Origin: CAWBXL01 sp963837365
GTDB taxonomy: Bacteria; Acidobacteriota; Terriglobia; Terriglobales; Acidobacteriaceae
Reading direction: 5' to 3'
DNA: 64,000 bases
Assembly (NCBI GenBank): GCA_963837365.1
Contig: CAWIMW010000003.1
Span: forward strand, 496,001-560,000
Under the pieces are notes generated by a model. The model was not told the DNA's origin and made no database searches. It saw only the letters and a list, made by a program, of their open reading frames with translations. A program made the translations under genes and the position numbers. Shown here piece after piece: positions 57,042 through 64,000 of this stretch; position 1 is the stretch's first letter, and each line of letters opens with the position of its first letter.

Positions 57042-58295
57042 ATGCGCCTTCTTTTTGAAATCTTTGGCCAAACCCTTCGGACCCTCTGGGCGCATAAGCT
57101 CCGGTCGTTCCTGACCATGTTTGGCATAGCCTGGGGAGTGGGTTCCCTGCTGCTTCTGGTTGGGTTGGGTGAAGGTTTCCGCTCCGGAAATCGCAAGCAG
57201 TTTGACGAACTGGGCGAAAACGTGATGTTTGTCTGGGGCGGACGGGCGCCTGCCGTCAATGGCAACTTCAGCAGCATGCGCTGGTATTTCCTGACCTACC
57301 AGGACTATCTCGATATCAATAGCAGTTGTCCGGACGTGAAGCTGGCGACGCCGGTCATTCAACGCAACGACATTCGCGCGGTCAGCGATTTCTATCAGAC
57401 CAGCGGGCAGTTGATGGGCGTAAAGGACGACTTCAACCAGATTCGCTACATGCCGATTGCCGATGGGCGCTGGATTAACCCCATGGATGTGGCGCAAAAG
57501 CGTAACGTCATCGTGATTGGCGATGAGGCGCGCAAAGTACTTTTTCCCGGGCGGCCCTCGATTGGGAGCACGATTCTACTCAATGGAATCCGCTTTGAAA
57601 TCATTGGCACATTGAAGCGCTTGGGACATGGGGACAACAACAATGTCAACCTGCGCATGGTGGTCCCATTCAGCACCATGCAGCAATATTTTCCGCCCAC
57701 CGGGAACGAGGACCGCACCGACCGCATCTCTTACCTCAATTACCAGCCCAAGAGCCGGGATCTCCACGAAACCGCCAAGATGGAAGTGCATCGCATCATC
57801 GCGCGTAATCATGGCGGGTTTGACTACATGAACCCGGATGCGTTTGATGAGTGGGACACGATTCGCACGGTGGACCAGGTTGGCAAGATTTTCGACGCCA
57901 TGAATTTGTTCCTGGGAAGCGTGGGGTTGGTAACCTTGGCGTTAGGTGCAATTGGGATCGTGAACATTATGCTGGTGGCGGTTGCCGACCGCACGCGGGA
58001 AATTGGCCTGCGCAAGGCTTTGGGGGCAACCAACCGTAGCATCATGTTTCAGTTCTTCACTGAGGGCGCATTCCTTACCCTGCTGAGCGGGGGCGTGGGG
58101 ATAGCAGGGGCAGCCGGTTTGATGGCGGCGCTGGCCCGCTTGCCTCAGCCTCCGGGTTTCGATACGCCCCGGCTGGTTCCGATGACCGCCGCGCTTGCGC
58201 TTAGTTCCTTGGCCTTCGCGGGAGTTCTTGCGGGGCTTTATCCCGCCCGCAAAGCCGCCTTGTTGCAACCGGTGGAGGCGCTCCGCAAGGAATAA
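57042..58295 (+). CDS. MacB/FtsX-type ABC permease (no ATPase neighbour), first
   Basis: 417 residues. N-terminal helix (LRSFLTMFGIAWGVGSLLLLV), a large extracytoplasmic MacB domain (about 45-280), and three C-terminal helices with RTREIGLRKALGATNRSIMFQ between them. It is followed 2 bases later by a second permease. MacB-type permeases normally pair with an ABC ATPase; none lies in this window region, so the ATPase may be encoded elsewhere or be shared. Substrates of the family include lipids, peptides and macrolides. Confidence 0.9.
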   Translation: MRLLFEIFGQTLRTLWAHKLRSFLTMFGIAWGVGSLLLLVGLGEGFRSGNRKQFDELGENVMFVWGGRAPAVNGNFSSMRWYFLTYQDYLDINSSCPDVKLATPVIQRNDIRAVSDFYQTSGQLMGVKDDFNQIRYMPIADGRWINPMDVAQKRNVIVIGDEARKVLFPGRPSIGSTILLNGIRFEIIGTLKRLGHGDNNNVNLRMVVPFSTMQQYFPPTGNEDRTDRISYLNYQPKSRDLHETAKMEVHRIIARNHGGFDYMNPDAFDEWDTIRTVDQVGKIFDAMNLFLGSVGLVTLALGAIGIVNIMLVAVADRTREIGLRKALGATNRSIMFQFFTEGAFLTLLSGGVGIAGAAGLMAALARLPQPPGFDTPRLVPMTAALALSSLAFAGVLAGLYPARKAALLQPVEALRKE

Positions 58296-58297
58296 AT

Positions 58298-59539
58298 ATG
58301 CATCGCGATCTGCTCAACCAAGCCTACGCCGCCATGCGCCACGACCTGCGCAAGACCCTGCTTACCATGCTCGGCATGGCTTGGGGTATTGCCACCGTGG
58401 TTTTGCTGCTGGCCTATGGCAATGGTTTTGGACAGGCGATCCAGAATATTTTTGAGAGCTTTGGGGCTACTGCGGTTGGAGTCTTTCCGGGACGGACCTC
58501 GCAACAGGCCGGAGGCAATAAGGCTGGTGTCCCGATACGATTCACCAACCAAGACGTCGAGCTACTCGCCAATGTCGCGCCCCTGATCCGCCACATCAGC
58601 CGGGAGTTGAACCGGCAGTCCACCGTGGTGTATGGCCCGCGCTCCTATAGTTTTCCCATCCAGGCGAATGACCCTTCTATTAAAGATATTTGGAACCTCG
58701 AGGTGGCGGATGGACGGTTTTACAACCAAAAAGACAATCTGAGCCACAATTTTTCAGCGGTGATTGGATCGGAGGCCAAGGACAAGCTGTTTTCCGGATT
58801 GCCGGCGCTCGGCGAAACCATCACCCTTGACGGCATCAGTTTTCAAGTTGTCGGAGTACTGTCGCCGCGCATGCAGCAAGGCGACAATGACATCAACCGC
58901 ACCATTTATATCCCCTACAACACCATGAGCGTTTTACAGGATACGCACTATCTGGGTGGAATCTGGCTGGACTCGCAGGGGCTGGACCACACCAAACTCA
59001 CGACCGTAATACGCAGCTCCCTAGGCCTCGCCCATGGCTTCAAAGCGGACGATCAAAGAGCAGTCCACGTATTCGATGCGCAGAAGCAACTTTCGCAATT
59101 CGGGGTGATCTCGCTGGGCTTGAAGGTTCTGCTGGGCTTTATCGGCACGATTACACTCGGGATTGGGGGCATCGGGCTGATGAACATCATGCTGGTTTCA
59201 GTGACCCAACGCACCCGCGAGATTGGAGTGGAAAAGGCCCTGGGCGCGCGCAGGCGAGACATCCTTTTTCAATTTTTGGCCGAGGCGTTGGTCATCACCG
59301 CTCTGGGTGGGCTGCTCGGAATAATTCTTTCCTACATCGTCTCCTTCTCGGTGGGGACGCTCACCTTGTATAGTGCGATGGCCAAATACGGCGAGGCGGG
59401 TGATATACGGCTGATCGTGGCCCCCCGAATCTTGTTGATCTCCACTATTATTTTGGCGGTGGTGGGAATTATCAGCGGGATGTTTCCAGCGATGCGGGCT
59501 GCGAACCTCGATCCGATTGAAGCCCTGCGATATGAGTAG
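58298..59539 (+). CDS. MacB/FtsX-type ABC permease (no ATPase neighbour), second
   Basis: 413 residues with the same layout: N-terminal helix (TLLTMLGMAWGIATVVLLLAYG), periplasmic MacB-type domain (EVADGRFYNQKDNLSHNFSAV), and three C-terminal helices with RTREIGVEKALGARRRDILFQ. It starts 2 bases after the first permease. The pair probably forms a heterodimeric exporter. Function is unknown. Confidence 0.9.
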   Translation: MHRDLLNQAYAAMRHDLRKTLLTMLGMAWGIATVVLLLAYGNGFGQAIQNIFESFGATAVGVFPGRTSQQAGGNKAGVPIRFTNQDVELLANVAPLIRHISRELNRQSTVVYGPRSYSFPIQANDPSIKDIWNLEVADGRFYNQKDNLSHNFSAVIGSEAKDKLFSGLPALGETITLDGISFQVVGVLSPRMQQGDNDINRTIYIPYNTMSVLQDTHYLGGIWLDSQGLDHTKLTTVIRSSLGLAHGFKADDQRAVHVFDAQKQLSQFGVISLGLKVLLGFIGTITLGIGGIGLMNIMLVSVTQRTREIGVEKALGARRRDILFQFLAEALVITALGGLLGIILSYIVSFSVGTLTLYSAMAKYGEAGDIRLIVAPRILLISTIILAVVGIISGMFPAMRAANLDPIEALRYE

Positions 59540-59550
59540 GCTGGGATTTC

Positions 59551-59583
59551 CAGTTTCCGGTTGCCAGTTCCCGGTTCTCAGTT
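59551..59583. repeat. TTCTCAG-type extragenic repeat, copy 3
   Basis: CAGTTTCCGGTTGCCAGTTCCCGGTTCTCAG, similar in part to the tracts near 1764 and 47287. It precedes the beta-propeller gene. Confidence 0.5.
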
Positions 59584-59609
59584 AATTCTGTGTTACCCTG
59601 CGGTGCACC

Positions 59610-60620
59610 ATGAAAACAAAACTTACGATAGTGGCCCTGTGCCTCGCATTATTGTTGGTTGGGGCATCACTCTTATCCGTTCAAGCCGCGGGCAAGGGCG
59701 GCCTGCTGCTGGTTGCCAACCAGGGTGATCACACTCTCAGCATTCTTGATCCCGACGCCGGAACAATGGTCGCGAAAATCGTTACCCCACAAATCCGGGG
59801 GCATGAAGTCACGGCTTCTCCTGATGGAAAACTGGCTTACCTGCCGATGTACGGCGACTCCGGCGTGGGGCTTCCGGGGACCGACGGCCACAGCATTGAA
59901 GTGATTGATATCGCCAAGCACAGCATCGTGTCCACGATTGAGCTTGGACATCCGGTGCGGCCACATTGGGCACACTTCGGCGCTGACGGCTTGCTTTACG
60001 TAAGTGCGGAGCTGGACAAAGCGGTGGACGTATTCGATGCCAAAACGCAGAAGCTGGTGGCTGCGATTCCCACGGGAGAAGAGGAATCGCATATGGTGGC
60101 ATTGTCGAAGGACGGCAAGCGGGCCTACACGTCGAATGTTGGACCGGGAAGTGTGAGTGTACTGGACCTCAGCAGCCGAAAACTGGTGACGGTTATTGCG
60201 GTGGCAAAACCTGCCCAACGGATCGCACTTTCTGTAGATGACAAATTTGTGTTCACCTCCGACCAGAAGCAGCCGCGCATGGCAGTGATTGATACCGGCA
60301 CGAACAAAATCTCGCAGTGGATTGATCTGCCTTCGCTGGGCTATGGAAGCGCACCAACGCCTGATGGCAAGTGGTTGCTGGTCACTATGCCGGGCGCAAA
60401 TCAGGTTGCGGTTGTGGACCTCGCTGCCATGAAGGTGGCGCGGACCATTGCCGTGGCCGCGCATCCTGGGGAAGTTCTGATTCGTCCTGACCAGCCTGTC
60501 GCTTATGTGTCGTGTTCACGAGATGGCAAAGTCTCAGTGATTGATTTGAAGGAATGGCGTGTGGTGAAGACGCTCGATTCCGGCCCCGGAGCTGATGGAT
60601 TAGCTTGGGCACAAAACTAG
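59610..60620 (+). CDS. Secreted YncE-like beta-propeller protein
   Basis: 336 residues with a signal peptide (TIVALCLALLLVGASLLSVQA). The body has about six repeats of the propeller type: GGLLLVANQGDHTLSILDPD, RPHWAHFGADGLLYVSAELD, KDGKRAYTSNVGPGSVSVLD and VVDLAAMKVARTIAV. Such surrogate-blade propellers bind other proteins or small ligands outside the cytoplasm. Full length. The end of the gene is followed by a long hairpin repeat shared with the convergent amidase gene. Confidence 0.87.
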   Translation: MKTKLTIVALCLALLLVGASLLSVQAAGKGGLLLVANQGDHTLSILDPDAGTMVAKIVTPQIRGHEVTASPDGKLAYLPMYGDSGVGLPGTDGHSIEVIDIAKHSIVSTIELGHPVRPHWAHFGADGLLYVSAELDKAVDVFDAKTQKLVAAIPTGEEESHMVALSKDGKRAYTSNVGPGSVSVLDLSSRKLVTVIAVAKPAQRIALSVDDKFVFTSDQKQPRMAVIDTGTNKISQWIDLPSLGYGSAPTPDGKWLLVTMPGANQVAVVDLAAMKVARTIAVAAHPGEVLIRPDQPVAYVSCSRDGKVSVIDLKEWRVVKTLDSGPGADGLAWAQN

Positions 60621-60632
60621 ATCAAAAGCTGG

Positions 60633-60694
60633 CCGCAGATTTTCGCGGATCTTCGCGGATTTAACATCAGCGAAAATCTGCGTAAATCTGCGGC
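60633..60694. repeat. GCCGCAGATTT hairpin repeat, convergent gene boundary
   Basis: GCCGCAGATTT..CGCGGATTTAA on one side pairs with ..AAATCTGCGGC on the other, with internal CGCGGATCTTCGCGG. It forms a long imperfect hairpin between the propeller and amidase genes and may act as a bidirectional terminator. Confidence 0.6.
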
Positions 60695-62352
60695 TAAGTT
60701 AAAAACAACGCCGTCGGCAGGAACAGCGGGGACTTCCGCACCTTCGTCGCCTGCTCAAACGCATAAGCCAACTTGAGAAGTGCTGGTTCGCTCCATGCTC
60801 GTCCAAAGAACGAAATCCCAAAGGGCATCCCAAATACAAATCCTGCCGGCACGGTGATGTGCGGATAGCCTGCTACTGCCGGTGCGCTGGAACTGTCTCC
60901 CGAAGCATGGTCGCCATCCACGATGTCTGTCATCCAGGCGGGGCTTGCCGTTGGGGCGATCAATGCATCGAGCTTCTGCTGGTCCATGATGGCGTCAATT
61001 CCCTCTTTGCGGGACAGGCGGTGGTTGGCTTCTAAGGCGTCGACATATTCTTTCTCAGTGAGTGGACCTTTTGCTTCTGCCTGCACAAAAAGGTCCTGGC
61101 CAAAGAGCGGCATTTCTTTGCTTCGATTACGTTCGTTGAAATCAATGATGTCTTTCAATGAATGTACTGCCGTATCTGGCCGCCCTGCCAAATATGCATT
61201 CAGATCAGCCTTCAACTCGTACAACAGCACGGTCAGTTCGGTATCGCCAAACTTTCCGAGCGTGGGAATCTCCGCGGGATCAACGATCACTGCTCCTTGC
61301 GCCTTCATCATTGCTATGGCTTCATCGAGTGTCTTGTCCACAGTCTCATTGAAGCCGGCCAGCTTGCGGGCCACTCCGATCCGCGCTCCCTTGAGGCCTG
61401 CCGGATCGAGGAACTTCGTGTAATCGCCGACTGTTTGGCCAGAGCTATCGGCTGTGTACTTATCGCTGGGATCAATTCCCGCCATGACACCAAGCAAAGT
61501 TGCTGCATCACGGACGGTCCTTGCCATGGGTCCCGGTGTGTCCTGGCTGTGGGCAATGGGAATAATCCCGGAGCGGCTGGCCAGCCCTAAGGTCGGCTTG
61601 ATTCCCACCAAGCCATTGGCATTGGATGGGCAGACCACGGAGCCATCCGTCTCTGTGCCTATAGCAATGGCGCACAAATTTGACGAGGCCGCTGCGCCGG
61701 AACCGGAACTTGATCCGCAGGGGTTTCGATCCAGTGCGTAAGGATTTCTGGTCTGGCCGCCGCGTCCACTCCAGCCGCTGATCGAGTGGCTGGAACGAAT
61801 ATTCGCCCACTCGCTCAGGTTGGTCTTGCCCAGAATCACGGCTCCGGCATCGCGCAGCTTCTTGACTATGAATGCATCCTTCGCGGCCCGAGATCCGACC
61901 AGGGCAAGCGATCCGGCCGTGGTCATCAGCTTGTCGCCGGTATCAATGTTGTCTTTGATCAGGACCGGGATTCCGTGCATTGGGCCGCGAATGCCCTTTT
62001 CTTTGCGTTCCTTATCAAGCGCTTCAGCAATGGCCAGCGCATCGGGGTTTATTTCGATCACACTATTTATCGTTGGGCCGTGTTTATCAATTTCGTCAAT
62101 CCGTGCCAAATACTTCTCAGTTAAGGAGTGGGAGGTGTAGTTTCCGTCCGCCATTTTCGCCTGGAGATCAGAAATGCTCACCTCGTCCAGTTCGAAGGAT
62201 GGTACTCCTGGCGCGGGAACAGGGTCTGGGGCTAGCTCGCGCGCTCCCGCGAGGGCTGGAAGCATCGTAGCGCTGGCACCGCCCAGTAGTGTTGTCCGCA
62301 GAAACTTTCGCCGCGGCGGTTCGCTGAGAGACAAGAAGCCCTGCGGTTTCAT
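60694..62352 (-). CDS. Tat-exported amidase-family hydrolase
   Basis: 552 residues from ATG 62352 (GGAGG 5-6 bases upstream). The N-terminus PPRRKFLRTTLLGGASATML is a twin-arginine signal. The amidase-signature Ser-cisSer-Lys set is visible: Lys in VLIKDNIDTGDKL, Ser in CGSSSGSGAAASS and Ser in GTETDGSVVCP. The family hydrolyses amides (amino acid amides, glutamyl-tRNA in the GatA subgroup, and others). Export argues for a nutrient-acquiring or wall-modifying role; substrate unknown. Confidence 0.9.
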   Translation of the reverse strand: MKPQGFLSLSEPPRRKFLRTTLLGGASATMLPALAGARELAPDPVPAPGVPSFELDEVSISDLQAKMADGNYTSHSLTEKYLARIDEIDKHGPTINSVIEINPDALAIAEALDKERKEKGIRGPMHGIPVLIKDNIDTGDKLMTTAGSLALVGSRAAKDAFIVKKLRDAGAVILGKTNLSEWANIRSSHSISGWSGRGGQTRNPYALDRNPCGSSSGSGAAASSNLCAIAIGTETDGSVVCPSNANGLVGIKPTLGLASRSGIIPIAHSQDTPGPMARTVRDAATLLGVMAGIDPSDKYTADSSGQTVGDYTKFLDPAGLKGARIGVARKLAGFNETVDKTLDEAIAMMKAQGAVIVDPAEIPTLGKFGDTELTVLLYELKADLNAYLAGRPDTAVHSLKDIIDFNERNRSKEMPLFGQDLFVQAEAKGPLTEKEYVDALEANHRLSRKEGIDAIMDQQKLDALIAPTASPAWMTDIVDGDHASGDSSSAPAVAGYPHITVPAGFVFGMPFGISFFGRAWSEPALLKLAYAFEQATKVRKSPLFLPTALFLT

Positions 62353-62733
62353 CACTACCTCCTGGAGACACTACGTTTTAAAGAAGTTGGCATTATAGGC
62401 GATCCGGTGAGATGGCAGTTGTGCCGGAAGTTGAGCCCCAGTCCCGGCCATAATCAAGTTTTATGAAGGACCTGAGAGCTATCAAAAATTTATCTAGGTA
62501 GTAACGGATTTTCTGCTAGTGCGCTGCAACTGGTATCGTGGCAAATCCCTGTACCTTATTGGTAAACAAGCCATTTCGGAAAGTTTTGCTCTACGAAAAT
62601 CCATAGCGAAAGAGGCTTATCCATCCAATAACTTGTATTTATAAGTTGCTAACTAGTAGATTTTAGGGAGATTAAGTTTGGCGACCGTATTGCAATTAGC
62701 ATCGGCAGTACTCACCGTTGGGAGAAACGCTAC
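62353..62733. other. Intergenic region with small palindrome
   Basis: No gene is supported. The stretch is relatively AT-rich and may hold promoters of both flanking genes. AACTT-gtatttat-AAGTT (62630-62646) is a short inverted repeat. GGGAGAAACGCTAC directly precedes the next start. Confidence 0.45.
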
Positions 62734-63051
62734 ATGGGTCAAGAAGTTTCAGTTTCGTATCAGGCAGTGAAAAGCCGGGTCTATCGGTTGATTGATTCGC
62801 TGGTAGAGGGAGCCAAGACGGAGCAGGAGATTCAGGAATCCATGCGGCGCTGGTGGAAGCTGGTTCATCCCGCAGACAGGCCAATGGCCAAGAAGTACCT
62901 GACGGCAGTCCTGGCAAAATCCAATGCCACGCTGGGCGCGATCACCAACGGCATGGGTGAATTCAAGGAATTTTCCCCGGCTGCTGAGATTGACTTGGGC
63001 CGGGCCCCGAAGATGCGCGCGGCAGCCCAAAGCCATGCCAGCGCAATGTAA
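62734..63051 (+). CDS. Small conserved hypothetical protein
   Basis: 105 residues, soluble, helical: SYQAVKSRVYRLIDSLVEGAKTEQEIQESMRRWWKLVHPADRP is a long amphipathic segment and KYLTAVLAKSNATLGAITNG follows. No domain was recognised. GGGAG sits 9 bases before the ATG. It converges with glnA, with a strong terminator between. Confidence 0.6.
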   Translation: MGQEVSVSYQAVKSRVYRLIDSLVEGAKTEQEIQESMRRWWKLVHPADRPMAKKYLTAVLAKSNATLGAITNGMGEFKEFSPAAEIDLGRAPKMRAAAQSHASAM

Positions 63052-63079
63052 GCGCGCGGCGTAATCATTCGTTCACAAG

Positions 63080-63106
63080 AAGGCCCGGCCAAAGCCGGGC
63101 CTTTTG
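63080..63106. terminator. Bidirectional terminator
   Basis: AAGGCCCGGC-caaa-GCCGGGCCTT followed by TTGC on the plus side. It separates the small hypothetical gene from the convergent glnA. Confidence 0.85.
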
Positions 63107-63124
63107 CTTGGAAAATGCCGCCAC

Positions 63125-64000
63125 CTAGATGTCGTAGTACAGGGCGAATTCGTAGGGGTGCGGGCGCAGACGTACGGCATCCACTTCCTTGCTGCGCTTG
63201 TAGTCGATGTAGGTGCTGAGCAGTTCCTCGGTGAAGACATCCCCCTTGAGCAGGAAGGCGTGGTCTTTTTCGAGAGCCACCAGCGCATCCTCAAGCGAAC
63301 CGGGCATGGAGGGGACTATGGCCAGCTCCTCCGGCCCCAAGTCGTAGATATCCTTATCCAGCGGTTGGCCGGGATCGAGTTTGTTCTCGACGCCGTCCAA
63401 ACCTGCCATCAACATAGCGGCAAAGGCGAGGTATGGATTCGCACTGGGATCAGGCGGACGGAATTCCACACGCTTGGCTTTGGGCGACGCTGAGTACATG
63501 GGGATACGGCAAGCCGCGGAGCGATTGCGCCGCGAGTATGCCAAGTTCACTGGCGCTTCGAAACCCGGAACCAGGCGCTTGTAGGAATTAGTAGTAGGCG
63601 CAATGATCGCAGACAATGCCGGGCCGTGTTTGATCAGGCCGCCGATGTACCACAACGCCATTTGCGAAAGACCGGCATACCCATCCCCAGCAAAGAGGGG
63701 CTTGTTTCCTTTCCAGAGCGACTGGTGGGTGTGCATGCCGCTGCCGTTGTCCTGGAAGATCGGTTTGGGCATGAAGGTGACCGTCTTGCCGTATTGATTG
63801 GCGGTGTTCTTCACAATGTATTTGTATAGAAGCATGTGGTCGGCGGAGCGCACTAGCGAGTCATACTTCAAATCAATTTCGGTTTGGCCCCCGGTTGCGA
63901 CCTCATGGTGATGGCATTCCACATCCATCCCGCAACCAATCATTGTCAGCACCATCTCGGTGCGAAGGTCTTGATAGTGATCGGTGGGAGGCACAGGGAA
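63125..64000 (-). CDS. glnA: Glutamine synthetase type I (N-terminus beyond window)
   Basis: The last 291 or so codons of GlnA; the N-terminal part is beyond base 64000. Signatures are CHHHEVATGGQTEIDLKY, HTHQSLW, the ATP/glutamate-site SYKRLVPGFEAPVNLAYSRRNRSAACRIP, and RVEFRPPDPSANPYLAFA. The tyrosine of the usual adenylylation loop is not seen in the short C-terminal segment (AKRVEF... then LDKDIYDL), so control by adenylylation cannot be judged. It makes glutamine from glutamate and ammonia in the cytoplasm. Confidence 0.95.
   Translation of the reverse strand, partial: FPVPPTDHYQDLRTEMVLTMIGCGMDVECHHHEVATGGQTEIDLKYDSLVRSADHMLLYKYIVKNTANQYGKTVTFMPKPIFQDNGSGMHTHQSLWKGNKPLFAGDGYAGLSQMALWYIGGLIKHGPALSAIIAPTTNSYKRLVPGFEAPVNLAYSRRNRSAACRIPMYSASPKAKRVEFRPPDPSANPYLAFAAMLMAGLDGVENKLDPGQPLDKDIYDLGPEELAIVPSMPGSLEDALVALEKDHAFLLKGDVFTEELLSTYIDYKRSKEVDAVRLRPHPYEFALYYDI

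Overview
The window reads as chromosomal DNA of a soil-type Acidobacteriota (Terriglobia/Koribacter-like). This is inferred from family content: a signal-peptide-rich secretome, several PadR/CadC-TPR regulators, MacB-type permeases without their own ATPase, bacterial inositol-3-phosphate synthase, and many short extragenic repeats. It was not tested by database search. Most of the sequence is ordinary, fairly GC-rich core genome. Three stretches look accessory or decaying: about 7.0-9.9 kb, 24.1-30.4 kb and 51.6-55.6 kb.

Layout. 0-1.7 kb: a PadR regulator (cut by the window edge), a secreted thioredoxin-fold protein and a PaaI-type thioesterase. 1.9-6.8 kb: an aa3-type cytochrome c oxidase operon (II, I, two different subunit III genes, IV) ending in a small CxxC protein. 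7.0-9.85 kb: three genes broken by frameshifts or a stop (retropepsin-like, YcaQ-like, and a DUF2007-like protein with zinc ribbon) and a possibly broken small membrane gene. 10-15.3 kb: uvrA, a TPR lipoprotein-like gene and two small secreted proteins. 15.4-16.4 kb: a SprT/YgjP-like metalloprotein and a small membrane protein. 16.4-21.3 kb: an iron-transport operon made of FTR1 fused to DUF2318, two FtsX-type permeases, and an ABC ATPase fused to a DtxR-type metalloregulator. A 19-bp palindrome lies just upstream of the operon.

21.4-24.1 kb: a small unknown protein, a YciI-like protein and a Tat-exported carboxylesterase. 24.2-30.4 kb: an accessory island with an altered AAA protein, an antitoxin with a truncated toxin, a GIY-YIG/DUF4365 gene pair (candidate defence module), a PD-(D/E)XK protein, and a vapBC module sitting beside murI with a duplicated murI 5' fragment. 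30.4-36.1 kb: murI, a TonB-like protein, ileS and lspA. 36-43.4 kb: a Sel1 protein, a HTH-TPR regulator, two envelope proteins, a Slt-type transglycosylase and an unknown protein. 43.7-48.7 kb: an ECF sigma factor with zinc anti-sigma, a small zinc protein, an M48 protease, YceI and inositol-3-phosphate synthase.

48.8-55.6 kb: a small membrane ORF, a Tat aldo-keto reductase, a membrane protein, a SnoaL-like protein, two internally deleted genes, a 721-residue Gly/Pro repeat protein and a DinB remnant. 55.6-64 kb: a three-repeat secreted protein, a membrane protein, two MacB/FtsX-type permeases, a beta-propeller protein, a Tat amidase, a small unknown protein and the C-terminal part of glutamine synthetase (cut by the window end). 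No rRNA, tRNA or CRISPR array was recognised.

The strongest candidates for something undescribed are the ABC ATPase-DtxR fusion inside the FTR1 iron operon with its matching palindrome, the GIY-YIG/DUF4365 pair, and a family of extragenic hairpins whose two arms change together between copies.
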